From positions 1 to 64,000 of the forward strand of contig JAJYRQ010000009.1 of NCBI GenBank assembly GCA_021794015.1: a stretch of 64,000 bases of DNA. The letters run 5' to 3'. This DNA comes from Deltaproteobacteria bacterium. Its GTDB lineage: Bacteria > Desulfobacterota > Binatia > Binatales > Binataceae. Position numbers and translations under genes: made by a program. Position 1 is the stretch's first letter, and each line of letters begins with the position of its first letter. A model generated the notes under the pieces. It was not told the DNA's origin and did no database searches. It saw nothing but the letters and a program-made list of their open reading frames with translations. Positions 16,808 through 25,462 of the stretch are shown in pieces.

Positions 16808-19005
16808 ACCCGGGCCATCCGGCGCAGTTGGACGAACTTCTGGACGCGGTTGCTGCCGTCAATCCCAACGCCGATTCTGCCGCGATCGTGCGCGCCTATG
16901 AATTCTCGGCCCGGATGCATGCCGAGCAGAAGCGCCGCTCGGGCGAGCCCTACGTCACCCACCCGCTGAGCGTTGCCCTGATCATCGCCAAGCTCAAGCT
17001 CGACACCGCCTCCGTTATCACCGGCCTTTTGCACGACGTGGTCGAAGACACGGCCGCCTCGCTGCAGGAGGTGGCCGCGCTGTTCGGCGACGAGGTGGCA
17101 ACCCTGGTCGACGGCGCCACCAAGGTTTCCCGGCTTTCCTTCCAAAGCCGCCAGGAGAAGCAGGCGGAAAACTTCCGCAAGATGATCATCGCCATGACCC
17201 GCGATATCCGGGTCGTGCTCATCAAGCTCGCCGACCGCCTGCACAACATGCGTACGTTGAGCCACCTGCCCCCCGAGCAACAGCGGGAGGTGGCGCGCGA
17301 AACGCTGGAAATATACGCCGCGATCGCCCATCGGCTCGGTATCTACTGGCTTAAGTCGGAGCTGGAAGATATTGCCTTTCGCTACCTCAATCCCCCGGCC
17401 TATGACGCGCTCGAGGCGATGGTCGCCAAAACCCGGGTGGCGCGCAAGGAGTACGTCGAAGCGGTCGTCGAGCTGCTCAAGCGGCGGCTGGCCGAAAGCG
17501 GCCTGGAGGCGGAAATTACCGGCCGGCCCAAGAGCTTTTATTCGATTCACTGCAAGATGCGCGAGGAGGGACTCAGCTTTGACGAAGTTTACGACGCCAT
17601 CGCCTTTCGCGTCATTGTCGGCACGCTGCGCGAGTGCTACGAGGTCCTGGGCCTGGTGCATGCGAGCTGGAAGCCGGTGCCCGGACGCTTCAAGGACTAT
17701 GTGGCGCTGCCCAAGGTCAACGGCTACCAGTCGCTCCACACCACGGTGATCGGACCCGGCGGACAACGCATGGAGGTGCAGATAAGGACCCGCGAGATGC
17801 ACCGGGTCGCCGAAGAGGGAATTGCCGCCCACTGGAACTACAAGGAGGGCTTCGCCGGAGGCCTCGAAGATGCCCAGCGTTTCGCCTGGCTGCGCCGCCT
17901 CCTGGAGTGGCAGCAGAACCTCAACGACCCGCAGGAGTTCCTCTCGACCCTGAAAGACGACCTGTTTCCCGAGCAGGTCTTTGTCTTCACCCCCAAGGGC
18001 GACGTGCTCGACTTCCCGCGCGGCGCCACCGCAATTGACTTCGCCTACCGGATACACTCCGAAGTCGGCCATCACCTTTACGGCGCCCGGATCAACAGCC
18101 GCCTGGTTCCGCTCCGCTATGCGCTTAAATCGGGCGACCGCGTCGAGGTGATAACCAGCGAGCGCGCGGGGCCGAACCGCGACTGGTTGAACTATGTCGT
18201 CACCGCCAGAGCCAAGAACAAGATCCGGCAGTGGCTGCGCGCGCGCGAGGCTGAGCGCTCGGTCAAACTGGGCTTAAGCCTGCTGGACCGCGAGCTCGAG
18301 CCGCTCGGGCTCAGCGCCGGCCAGCTCAGAGCGGGGCATCGCTTCGCCGCGGCGCTCAAGGAGTTTTCCTACAAGGACGTCGATGCGCTGCTGGCGAGCG
18401 TCGGCTACGGGGTCATCACCGCGGCCCAGGTGCTGGCCAAGGTGCTCGGCCCCGAGGAGTTGGCGCGCTACCGCGCGGCAAAGCGTCCGGCGCCCGTCCG
18501 GCACGCCGGGCGGGAGGGCCGTAGCGCGGCCGAGCAGGCGGTGACCGTCTCCGGCGTCGACGGCGTGCTGGTGCGCTTTGCCGGGTGCTGCAGCCCGGTG
18601 GCGGGCGACGAGATTACCGGCTTTATCACTCGCGGCCGGGGCGTTACCATCCACCAGGCGGGATGCCCGGTGGGGCTTTTGGCCGAGCCGGCGCGGCGCG
18701 TTCCGGTGGTATGGCGGGAAACGGCCGAGGTGCTGCGGCCGGTCAAGCTGGAAGTCGTATGCCTTGACCAGCCCGGCTTATTGGCCGCGATCACCAATCC
18801 AATTGCCGCGGCCGGAGTCAATATCTCGCACGCTGAAGTCAAACCGCTCGGCGCTGACGGGCGCGCACAGTTGTTCCTCGAGATACGCGTCGCCGGCGCG
18901 CGCCAGCTCAACGAACTGATGGGCAGAATCGCGGCAACCCAAGGCGTGATGCGTGTCGAACGGCTCGGCCTGGCCAACGGCAGAAGGCTCAGGTCCCGCC
19001 GCTAA
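16795..19005 (+). CDS. Bifunctional (p)ppGpp synthetase/hydrolase (Rel/SpoT)
   Basis: A 736-residue stringent-response enzyme. Domains in order: an HD hydrolase with intact YVTHPLSVA and LLHDVVEDT (residues about 60-85); a synthetase with RPKSFYSIHCKM and KVNGYQSLHTTV; a TGS domain (FVFTPKGDVLDFPRGATAIDF start); a cysteine-rich conserved region (VRFAGCCSPVAGDEI); and a C-terminal ACT domain. The synthetase carries RFKD, the RXKD form linked to bifunctional enzymes, not the EXDD form of synthesis-only RelA. It overlaps gmk by 13 bases. No second Rel homologue is in the window. Confidence 0.96.
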   Translation: MGGLDPGHPAQLDELLDAVAAVNPNADSAAIVRAYEFSARMHAEQKRRSGEPYVTHPLSVALIIAKLKLDTASVITGLLHDVVEDTAASLQEVAALFGDEVATLVDGATKVSRLSFQSRQEKQAENFRKMIIAMTRDIRVVLIKLADRLHNMRTLSHLPPEQQREVARETLEIYAAIAHRLGIYWLKSELEDIAFRYLNPPAYDALEAMVAKTRVARKEYVEAVVELLKRRLAESGLEAEITGRPKSFYSIHCKMREEGLSFDEVYDAIAFRVIVGTLRECYEVLGLVHASWKPVPGRFKDYVALPKVNGYQSLHTTVIGPGGQRMEVQIRTREMHRVAEEGIAAHWNYKEGFAGGLEDAQRFAWLRRLLEWQQNLNDPQEFLSTLKDDLFPEQVFVFTPKGDVLDFPRGATAIDFAYRIHSEVGHHLYGARINSRLVPLRYALKSGDRVEVITSERAGPNRDWLNYVVTARAKNKIRQWLRAREAERSVKLGLSLLDRELEPLGLSAGQLRAGHRFAAALKEFSYKDVDALLASVGYGVITAAQVLAKVLGPEELARYRAAKRPAPVRHAGREGRSAAEQAVTVSGVDGVLVRFAGCCSPVAGDEITGFITRGRGVTIHQAGCPVGLLAEPARRVPVVWRETAEVLRPVKLEVVCLDQPGLLAAITNPIAAAGVNISHAEVKPLGADGRAQLFLEIRVAGARQLNELMGRIAATQGVMRVERLGLANGRRLRSRR

Positions 19006-19313
19006 GCCGGCGCGGCGGCGGCGCAAGAGCGCAAGCCGAGCGCAATTGAAATGCCCCAGCGCTGACTGCGCCCGCCGCGCGGGGGCAAGGAGAACCCTGC
19101 GGTGCTGTTGCGCGCTGAGAGCCCGGGGGTAGTCTTCCGGATTGGCGGCCCTACCGCCGCGGGTCTCAGGCCCTGCGCACCGCTGGGCCAGCCGCTGTGA
19201 GCGCTGCTCCCGAGGCGGTTTGCGCGCCATAAGTCCCGCGGAGAAGCGCCACGAATGTCCCACGCGAAAGGGTGGGCTTGTGGCGGGTATTTTATTAGCG
19301 CTATAGTCATATC
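19006..19313. other. Intergenic region between rel and the iclR-type gene
   Basis: About 308 bases rich in GC hairpins near the rel end, with no convincing coding frame. The right end holds the candidate promoter described separately. No RNA family was recognised. Confidence 0.45.
19278..19307 (+). promoter_or_regulatory. Candidate sigma70-type promoter for the iclR-ABC operon
   Basis: TTGTGG (19278-19283) and TATAGT (19302-19307) are separated by 18 bases in a locally AT-rich patch. Transcription would begin around the ATG at 19314, so the message may be leaderless, or translation may start at a later ATG (19323 or the following ones). It was judged by eye only. Confidence 0.4.
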
Positions 19314-20222
19314 ATGGGCGCAATGATGATGGCACCACGGGAAGGTGCTTCATGCCTGTCGACGCAGGTGCCCGCGGTGACGCGAGCCGTCGCCATTCTT
19401 CAGTTGCTCGCCAGGAGCGGCGAGCCGCTCGGCGTCAACGCTGTGGCGCGGGCGCTGAATGTGCAGCCCAGCACGTGTCTTCACATTTTGCGTGCTCTGG
19501 CGGCGGAGACGCTGGTTGCCGTGGACCCGGCAACCAAGCGTTACGCTCTCGGTTTGGGCCTGGTTACCCTGGCGCGGCGGGCATTGGCCACCAACGACTT
19601 TCCTGAGCGCGCGCAGCCGATGATCGAGCGCTTGGCCACCGCGTACGGCGTAACGGCAGTGGCCCTCGAGCTGGACGGCCGGGAGCACATGGTATTTGTC
19701 GCAATGGCGCGTGCTTGCGCCGCCTTCAGCATCCATGTGAGTGTCGGGAGCCGTCTACCGGCCTTGCTCAGTGCCACGGGTCGTTGCGTGGCCGCATTTA
19801 GCGGACTGTCCGTGGGTGAGCTGGAGCGCCGCTTCCGCAGGCTCCGCTGGGAGTCGCCGCCCTCGTTCGAGCAGTGGCTGAAGCAGGTGGAAACCGCTCG
19901 CCGCGAGGGCATAGGCATCGATAAAGGCCAGTACGCGCGCGGGATTACGGTTGTATCGGCGCCTGTCTTTGACTTGAGCGGCAGGGTTCGCCGCGCGCTC
20001 TCGGTTGTCGGCTTGAGCGGCAGGCTTAGGGGAGCGACCCTCGAACGGCTGAAGCGTGATCTCAGGCAAGCCGCCGGTGAACTGAGCGAAAGAAGCACGC
20101 CTTCGCCGCGCCCGGCAGGAGCCGGTGGCCCGCCGCGCGCTTCCTGCCGCCCGCTGTTGGGGCTGGCTGGTTCTAAAGGGCCCTCGGCTTCTGCAGGTCC
20201 GGAGCGTGCGAGTCTTGCCTAG
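19314..20222 (+). CDS. IclR-family transcriptional regulator
   Basis: Up to 302 residues. An N-terminal winged helix-turn-helix (LGVNAVARALNVQPSTCLHILRAL, split over about residues 37-61) is followed by an IclR effector domain with the typical RYALGLGLVTLARRAL link and the C-terminal region ARGITVVSAPVFDLSG. The last 45 or so residues are Pro/Ser/Gly-rich and beyond the usual family length. Several in-frame ATGs near the start make the exact N-terminus uncertain. It stands 23 bases before the binding-protein gene and is likely the local regulator of the ABC/acyl-CoA operon, responding to its substrate or a CoA ester. Confidence 0.9.
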   Translation: MGAMMMAPREGASCLSTQVPAVTRAVAILQLLARSGEPLGVNAVARALNVQPSTCLHILRALAAETLVAVDPATKRYALGLGLVTLARRALATNDFPERAQPMIERLATAYGVTAVALELDGREHMVFVAMARACAAFSIHVSVGSRLPALLSATGRCVAAFSGLSVGELERRFRRLRWESPPSFEQWLKQVETARREGIGIDKGQYARGITVVSAPVFDLSGRVRRALSVVGLSGRLRGATLERLKRDLRQAAGELSERSTPSPRPAGAGGPPRASCRPLLGLAGSKGPSASAGPERASLA

Positions 20223-20245
20223 TCCCCTAACGTAGGAGGAGAGGG

Positions 20246-21784
20246 ATGCTCGCGAGGAGCAGGTTCTGGGCCGTCTGGGCGCTGCTAGTTGTCTCATTGC
20301 TAATCTCTGCGGCAGTGCCCGCACGCGTTTTGGCGGATTCACTGCGCGTGGCCATCGGCGAAGACCTTGAGAGCACCGATCCTCAGCGCATTCGGGGGGC
20401 AGCCTCACGGTTTTTTCAGGTCAACGTTTTTGAGAGCCTCTACCGCCGCGAGGCCGACGGCCAGCTCGCGCCGGCCTTGGCAACCCGATCCAGAATGAGC
20501 CCCGACGGCAGGCGCGTTGAGTTCACGTTGCGACGAGGCGTTCGCTTCCATGACGGCGGACCCTTCACCGCGCGAGACGTTAAGTTCAGCCTTGATCGCG
20601 CTCGCGACCCGAGCATCGGGGCGCCCGGGGCCGCGGCCTTAAGAAACATCGTAGCTGTCGAAGTCTTGGGCCCCTATCGCGTGGTTTTCACCCTTGGCAA
20701 GCCCGATGCTGCCTTTCTCAGTACTCTCGAATATCGCCTGAGCATCGTGCCGGAGCAGTACATCCGTAGAGTCGGCGACGACGAGTTCGCCCGCAGGCCG
20801 GTTGGCACCGGTCCATTCCGTTTTATCTCGCGTTCGGTCAACGAGGAGGTAAGGCTGGAGCGATTCGACAGCTACTGGGGGAGCAAGCCCTCATTCCGGA
20901 CTCTCGTCTTTCGGATCGTTCCGGAGCCCGCGAGCCGCGAGGCGCTGCTGGAGCGAGGCGACGTCGATATCGCCGCAGACTTGCCCTTCGAGGACGTTGA
21001 CGCGATCAGGAAGAACCCCGCGCTCAAGGTCATGACACTGCGCACCAACGAGCGAACCTTCATCAAAATTAACGCGCTCCATCCCCACTCGCCGCTCGAC
21101 GATACGCGCGTTCGCCAAGCCCTCAATTATGCGATCGACAAGCGCGCCATCATCGACGGCCTGCTCAACGGCTTTGCCGTCGAGACCGCAAGCGGGGTGA
21201 CCCAAGGAATCGCGGGCTACGACCCGAGCGTCAAACCGTACCCCTACGATCCGGCCAAGGCGAAGACGCTCCTGGCGCAAGCCGGGTTCGCGGCCGGGTT
21301 CGACGGCGGAGAGTTGTTGTTTCCGGGCACCGATCGGGTTCCCAAGCTCAAAGATGTCATGGAAGCGGTGGCGGCTTTCTGGTCGGATGTGGGCGTCACA
21401 GTGAGGCTGCACGCCGTTGAATATTCCGCGTGGCTTGCAGCCGTCAGCAGGCATCGGGCCTACGGCTTCGCCTGGATGGTTCGGCACGAAACTACATGGG
21501 ACCCGGAGGAGAGACTGTTAGCGCACGACCGTTGCGGCGGATTCTACTCGCTGTTCTGTGCCAATCCGGAGATGGATCGGATGATCGACGGTGCTGCGGT
21601 ACTCCTCGACCCCAGGGCACGCCAAGCATACTTTCGGCGCTTTTTTAGGCTCTTCCACGACGATCCGCCCGAGGTCTTTCTCTACGAGACCGTTCAGGTC
21701 TACGGACTGCGCAGGGCCGTGCAGTGGCATCCGGGGGACGGCAATGTTTTCCTTGACCTTTCGTCGGCACGGATCGGGAAGTAG
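20246..21784 (+). CDS. Dipeptide-type ABC transporter substrate-binding protein (SBP_bac_5)
   Basis: A 512-residue periplasmic binding protein. A Sec signal peptide (basic start, hydrophobic core LLVVSLLISAAVP, likely cut after ARVLA) leads into the family 5 fold. Family marks are LESTDPQR, FESLYRREADGQLAPALAT, RRGVRFHDGGPFTARDVKFS, VGTGPFRFI and TRVRQALNYAIDKRAI-like DTRVRQALNYAIDKRAII. A very strong AGGAGGAGAGGG site precedes the ATG. It leads the transporter genes. The family binds peptides but also nickel, opines, glutathione and other solutes. The downstream acyl-CoA genes hint at a carboxylic-acid-containing ligand. Confidence 0.94.
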   Translation: MLARSRFWAVWALLVVSLLISAAVPARVLADSLRVAIGEDLESTDPQRIRGAASRFFQVNVFESLYRREADGQLAPALATRSRMSPDGRRVEFTLRRGVRFHDGGPFTARDVKFSLDRARDPSIGAPGAAALRNIVAVEVLGPYRVVFTLGKPDAAFLSTLEYRLSIVPEQYIRRVGDDEFARRPVGTGPFRFISRSVNEEVRLERFDSYWGSKPSFRTLVFRIVPEPASREALLERGDVDIAADLPFEDVDAIRKNPALKVMTLRTNERTFIKINALHPHSPLDDTRVRQALNYAIDKRAIIDGLLNGFAVETASGVTQGIAGYDPSVKPYPYDPAKAKTLLAQAGFAAGFDGGELLFPGTDRVPKLKDVMEAVAAFWSDVGVTVRLHAVEYSAWLAAVSRHRAYGFAWMVRHETTWDPEERLLAHDRCGGFYSLFCANPEMDRMIDGAAVLLDPRARQAYFRRFFRLFHDDPPEVFLYETVQVYGLRRAVQWHPGDGNVFLDLSSARIGK

Positions 21785-21793
21785 GCAGCGACG

Positions 21794-22720
21794 ATGGTAC
21801 GCTTGATGATCGCCCGTGCCGGGCAATTGGTCATCTATCTGACGTGCCTAACTGTTGTGGTGTTCGGGCTCACGCGACTGTCGGGCGATCCGCTGGTGCT
21901 GTTGCTACCGCCTAACGCCACGCAGCAAGACTACGATCAGCTCGCCCGCCGCATGGGCTTGGACCGACCGCTGGTCGAGCAATACGTGGTGTTTGCCCGC
22001 GACCTGCTGCACGGCGACATCGGACGGTCCTACAAGTGGGGTGTGCCGGCGAGCCGGCTCCTCCTGGAGCGCCTGCCGGCGACGCTCGAACTCGCGGCTG
22101 CGGCGATGGGGATTGCGACCGTGCTGGGCATGAGCGCGGGTGTGATCGCGGCAATCCGCCCCGACTCAATGGTGGATGCCGTCTTCGCTGGGCTTGCTCT
22201 GGTTGGCCAGTCGATACCGGTTTTTTGGCTGGGCCTCATGCTGATCCTGGTCTTTGCCGTCAAATGGCCGGTTCTGCCTGTTGGTGGGCGGGGCGGCCTG
22301 GCGCACTTGGTCCTGCCGGCGATAACGCTTAGCTGGTACTCGACCGCGGTCGTGAGCCGGGTGACGCGTTCGTCGATGATCGATGTGCTTCACTCGGACT
22401 ACGTGAAGCTGGCCCGCATCAAGGGCGTGCCGGAACGCGTCGTCGTGCTCAGGCATGCTCTGCGCAACGCGCTGGTCCCCATCGTCACCGTCAGCTCTCT
22501 GGAGTTCGCCATCCTGCTTAGCGGAGCTGTGGTTACGGAGACGGTTTTCGCGTGGCCCGGCGTTGGCAGCCTCGTGGTCGAAGCGGTGCTGGCAAAGGAC
22601 TACCCGGTAATCGAGGCAGCCGTGTTGCTCGTTTCCGCCGTGTTCTTCACGGTCAACTTTTTTACGGACTTGCTCTGCAATCTGATCGACCCACGGCTGG
22701 CGGCTGGGCGGACCCCGTGA
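21794..22720 (+). CDS. ABC transporter permease, DppB/OppB type
   Basis: A 308-residue inner-membrane protein with six hydrophobic segments. The N-terminal helix and PPNATQQDYDQLARRMGLD loop are typical of DppB-type permeases. The cytoplasmic EAA loop that contacts the ATPase is DYVKLARIKGVPERVVVLRH, followed by ALRNALVPIVTV. It starts 9 bases after the binding-protein stop. The 3' end overlaps the second permease by four bases (GTGA). Confidence 0.94.
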   Translation: MVRLMIARAGQLVIYLTCLTVVVFGLTRLSGDPLVLLLPPNATQQDYDQLARRMGLDRPLVEQYVVFARDLLHGDIGRSYKWGVPASRLLLERLPATLELAAAAMGIATVLGMSAGVIAAIRPDSMVDAVFAGLALVGQSIPVFWLGLMLILVFAVKWPVLPVGGRGGLAHLVLPAITLSWYSTAVVSRVTRSSMIDVLHSDYVKLARIKGVPERVVVLRHALRNALVPIVTVSSLEFAILLSGAVVTETVFAWPGVGSLVVEAVLAKDYPVIEAAVLLVSAVFFTVNFFTDLLCNLIDPRLAAGRTP

Positions 22721-23574
22721 ACTTTACGCCCGTCATGCTTCGTTGGCTAGGCTCAAAGCACGTCCCGTGGGCGGCGCTCACCATGGGGACCGGTGTGGTC
22801 ATGGTCGCTGCCGCTCCCCGGTTGTTTGCTCCCTATGACCCGACGCGAATCGACATCCTCCACCGTCTCGCGCCGCCACTTGGCTGGGGTGGCAACGCGG
22901 CCCACCTTTTGGGAACAGACCAACTCGGCCGCGATGTGCTAAGCCGGCTTATCTATGGGGCACAGGTATCGGTGGCCGTCGGCTTGGCGGGCGCGCTCGG
23001 CGCGGCGGCCATAGGGCTACTTCTTGGGATGTCTGCTGGCTACTTCGGGGGCAGCTGCGACGCAGCCGTAATGCGGGTGGCCGAGCTGATCCTGTCAATC
23101 CCCGTAATGCTTCTCGCGCTTGGGGTGATCGGCGCGCTCGGGCCGAGCCTTGGCCATCTTCTTTTGGTGCTGGTGCTGGTTAGCTGGGCGCGCTACGCGC
23201 GCTTGGTGCGTGCAGAGGTGATGCGTCTTCGCGGCCGCGCCTTCGTGGAGCTGGCGCGGGTCGCGGGCTGTGGGGCGATTCGCATCATAACGGTGCATAT
23301 CCTGCCCAACGTCCTTAATCCCACGTTGGTTCTTCTGGCACTTGACATCGGACGGCTCATCGTTCTAGAGGCGTCGCTTTCTTTTCTGGGCGTCGGTGTG
23401 CAGCCGCCCGCGCCGTCCTGGGGTCTCATGATGGCGAGTGGGCGCGAGTATCTTAGGACCGCCTGGTGGTTAGCGACCATGCCTGGCCTTGCGGTCCTCC
23501 TGACATGCTTGGCTGCTAACCGGATGGGCGATTGGATGCGAGATCGTCTCGATCCGCATCGGAGGACCGACTGA
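22717..23574 (+). CDS. ABC transporter permease, DppC/OppC type
   Basis: About 285 residues with six hydrophobic segments. The DppC-type markers are LLGTDQLGRDVLSRLIYGAQ near residue 65 and the EAA loop region AFVELARVAGCGAIRIITVH, then ILPNVLNPTLV and SFLGVGVQPPAPSWGLMM. The GTG at 22717 overlaps the previous stop, which suits translational coupling; an ATG at 22735 is an alternative. It forms the membrane channel with the preceding permease. Confidence 0.93.
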   Translation: MNFTPVMLRWLGSKHVPWAALTMGTGVVMVAAAPRLFAPYDPTRIDILHRLAPPLGWGGNAAHLLGTDQLGRDVLSRLIYGAQVSVAVGLAGALGAAAIGLLLGMSAGYFGGSCDAAVMRVAELILSIPVMLLALGVIGALGPSLGHLLLVLVLVSWARYARLVRAEVMRLRGRAFVELARVAGCGAIRIITVHILPNVLNPTLVLLALDIGRLIVLEASLSFLGVGVQPPAPSWGLMMASGREYLRTAWWLATMPGLAVLLTCLAANRMGDWMRDRLDPHRRTD

Positions 23575-23588
23575 GCAGCAGCCGTCCG

Positions 23589-24545
23589 ATGCTCCAAGTA
23601 AGAGACCTCCAGGTTGCATTCGGGCGCGGGCCGGCCCTGGTCCGGGTGCTTAACGGCGTATCGCTGTCGCTGCGTTCCGGAGAGCTCTGCGGCTTGGTGG
23701 GCGAGTCTGGTTCAGGTAAGACGGTTCTGGCGCTTTCAATTCTCCGACTGCTGCCTCAGGATGCGGCGATCCGAGGCTCAATACGGTTGGGCGGCGAGGA
23801 CTTGCTGACGGCCTCCGCGGCGCGGCTCCGTGCGCTTCGCGGGGCAGTGGTATCAATGATCCTTCAGGACCCGATGACGGCGCTCAACCCGCTTTTGACC
23901 GTCGAGTGCCAGGTGGGAGAGCCTCTTACCTATCATTGCGGGCTGCGCGGGCACCTTCGGCGCGAGCAGGTCGTGGCTTTACTTGAAAAAGTGCGTTTGC
24001 CTGGGGCTCGCCAGCTACTGCACGCTTACCCCCACCAGCTCTCGGGTGGGACGCGCCAGCGCGTCGCGGCGGCTGCTGCGATCGCGGGCGGTGCTCGGCT
24101 GCTGATCGCGGACGAACCCACAACGGCCCTCGATGCTAGCACCCAGGCGGACTTCGTCCGCCTCCTGCATCGGTTGGCGCGTGAAACAGGCATGGCGGTG
24201 CTCTTCATTTCCCACGACCTGCACTTGGTCCTTGAACTGGTGAAGCGCGTGGTCGTTCTCTACGCCGGCCATATTCTGGAGGACGGTCCGGCAGCCGACG
24301 CACTTCGTTCCCCTAAGCATCCTTACACGCAGGCGCTTGCGGCGTGCGTTCCTACCCTCGAGCGGCGCGGCGAGCGACTGCCGACGGTGGGCGGAACGCC
24401 GGCGGATCCCGCGCGACTGCTGCCCGGATGCCCTTTTGCCCCGCGCTGCCCCGAGGTGGCGCCGGCATGCTCGATGATGCCGCCCTTGGTTGAAGCCGAG
24501 ACCGGTCACTCGGTGCGGTGTTGGCTACGGCTCGCCCGACGATGA
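23589..24545 (+). CDS. ABC transporter ATP-binding protein, DppD/OppD type
   Basis: About 318 residues. Walker A is GESGSGKT, the signature is LSGGTRQRV, Walker B is LLIADEPTTALD and the H-loop is ISHDLHL. The C-terminus has the CPFAPRCPEVAPAC motif found in peptide-type ATPases of this family. The ATG at 23589 begins the ABC fold (MLQVRDLQVAFG) 14 bases after the permease stop; upstream codons lack a good start. It overlaps the next ATPase gene by four bases. Confidence 0.93.
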   Translation: MLQVRDLQVAFGRGPALVRVLNGVSLSLRSGELCGLVGESGSGKTVLALSILRLLPQDAAIRGSIRLGGEDLLTASAARLRALRGAVVSMILQDPMTALNPLLTVECQVGEPLTYHCGLRGHLRREQVVALLEKVRLPGARQLLHAYPHQLSGGTRQRVAAAAAIAGGARLLIADEPTTALDASTQADFVRLLHRLARETGMAVLFISHDLHLVLELVKRVVVLYAGHILEDGPAADALRSPKHPYTQALAACVPTLERRGERLPTVGGTPADPARLLPGCPFAPRCPEVAPACSMMPPLVEAETGHSVRCWLRLARR

Positions 24546-25462
24546 TCCGGCTGGACCAGGTTTCCAAACGTTACGCGCCAGCGGTCGTTGCGGCCGTGCG
24601 GAACGTCTCGCTGACGGTCGAGGCTGGAGAGGCCTATGGTTTGGTCGGCGAATCGGGCAGCGGTAAAACTACGATCGGGCGCATGCTGCTCGCCCTGGAA
24701 GTCCCAAGCTCGGGACGAGTGCTGTTCCGGGGAGAAGAGGTATCAAGCTTGCGTGGTGGCCGGCTGCGTGAGTACCGTAGGCACGTTCAAGCCGTCTTTC
24801 AGGACCCCTACGAGGCGTTGTCGCCACGCCAGCGCGTCGAAAAGATCGTTGGTGAGCCGCTCAGCGTTCACCGCCTTTGCGGCGCAAGCGCACGAGCGCG
24901 GCGCGTTGCTGAACTGTTGAGAAGCGTCGGCCTGCCCGAGGAGGCTGCCGCTCGCTTCCCGCACCAGTTCAGCGGGGGCCAACGTCAGCGCATTGCAATC
25001 GCCCGCGCTCTTGCGCTTGAGCCGGATTTCCTAGTGCTTGACGAGCCGGTCTCCGCGCTGGACGTTTCGATTCAATCGCAGGTCATCAACCTCCTGCGCG
25101 ACCTGCGTAGCGAGCGCCGGCTCGGTTACCTGTTCATCTCGCACAACCTGGCGGTCGTGGCCTACCTGTGCGACCGGATTGGCGTCATGTACGCGGGGTG
25201 CCTGGTCGAAGAGGGATGGCGAGAGGATGTCCTCTGCCAGCCGCAACACCCCTATACGCGCGAGTTACTCGATGCGCTCCCCGGCTCCGGCCGGTTGCTG
25301 GCAGTCCCCGGCCCGACTCTCGCGCCGCCGGCTGCCGTGGGCTGCCCGTTTCGTCACCGCTGCCCGTACATGATGGAGATTTGCTGTACCATGGAGCCGC
25401 GGATCCGACCGTCGGGGGCCGGACATCGTGTGGCTTGTCACCTTTACGAGGAGGCTTCATGA
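24542..25462 (+). CDS. ABC transporter ATP-binding protein, DppF/OppF type
   Basis: About 306 residues. Walker A GESGSGKT, signature FSGGQRQRIAIARAL, Walker B FLVLDEPVSALDVS and H-loop ISHNLAVV are intact. The C-terminal cysteine motif is CPFRHRCPYMMEIC. The start ATG (24542) overlaps the stop of the DppD-type gene as ATGA, and its own stop overlaps the ATG of the acyl-CoA synthetase in the same way. This tight coupling ties the catabolic genes to the importer. Confidence 0.93.
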   Translation: MIRLDQVSKRYAPAVVAAVRNVSLTVEAGEAYGLVGESGSGKTTIGRMLLALEVPSSGRVLFRGEEVSSLRGGRLREYRRHVQAVFQDPYEALSPRQRVEKIVGEPLSVHRLCGASARARRVAELLRSVGLPEEAAARFPHQFSGGQRQRIAIARALALEPDFLVLDEPVSALDVSIQSQVINLLRDLRSERRLGYLFISHNLAVVAYLCDRIGVMYAGCLVEEGWREDVLCQPQHPYTRELLDALPGSGRLLAVPGPTLAPPAAVGCPFRHRCPYMMEICCTMEPRIRPSGAGHRVACHLYEEAS

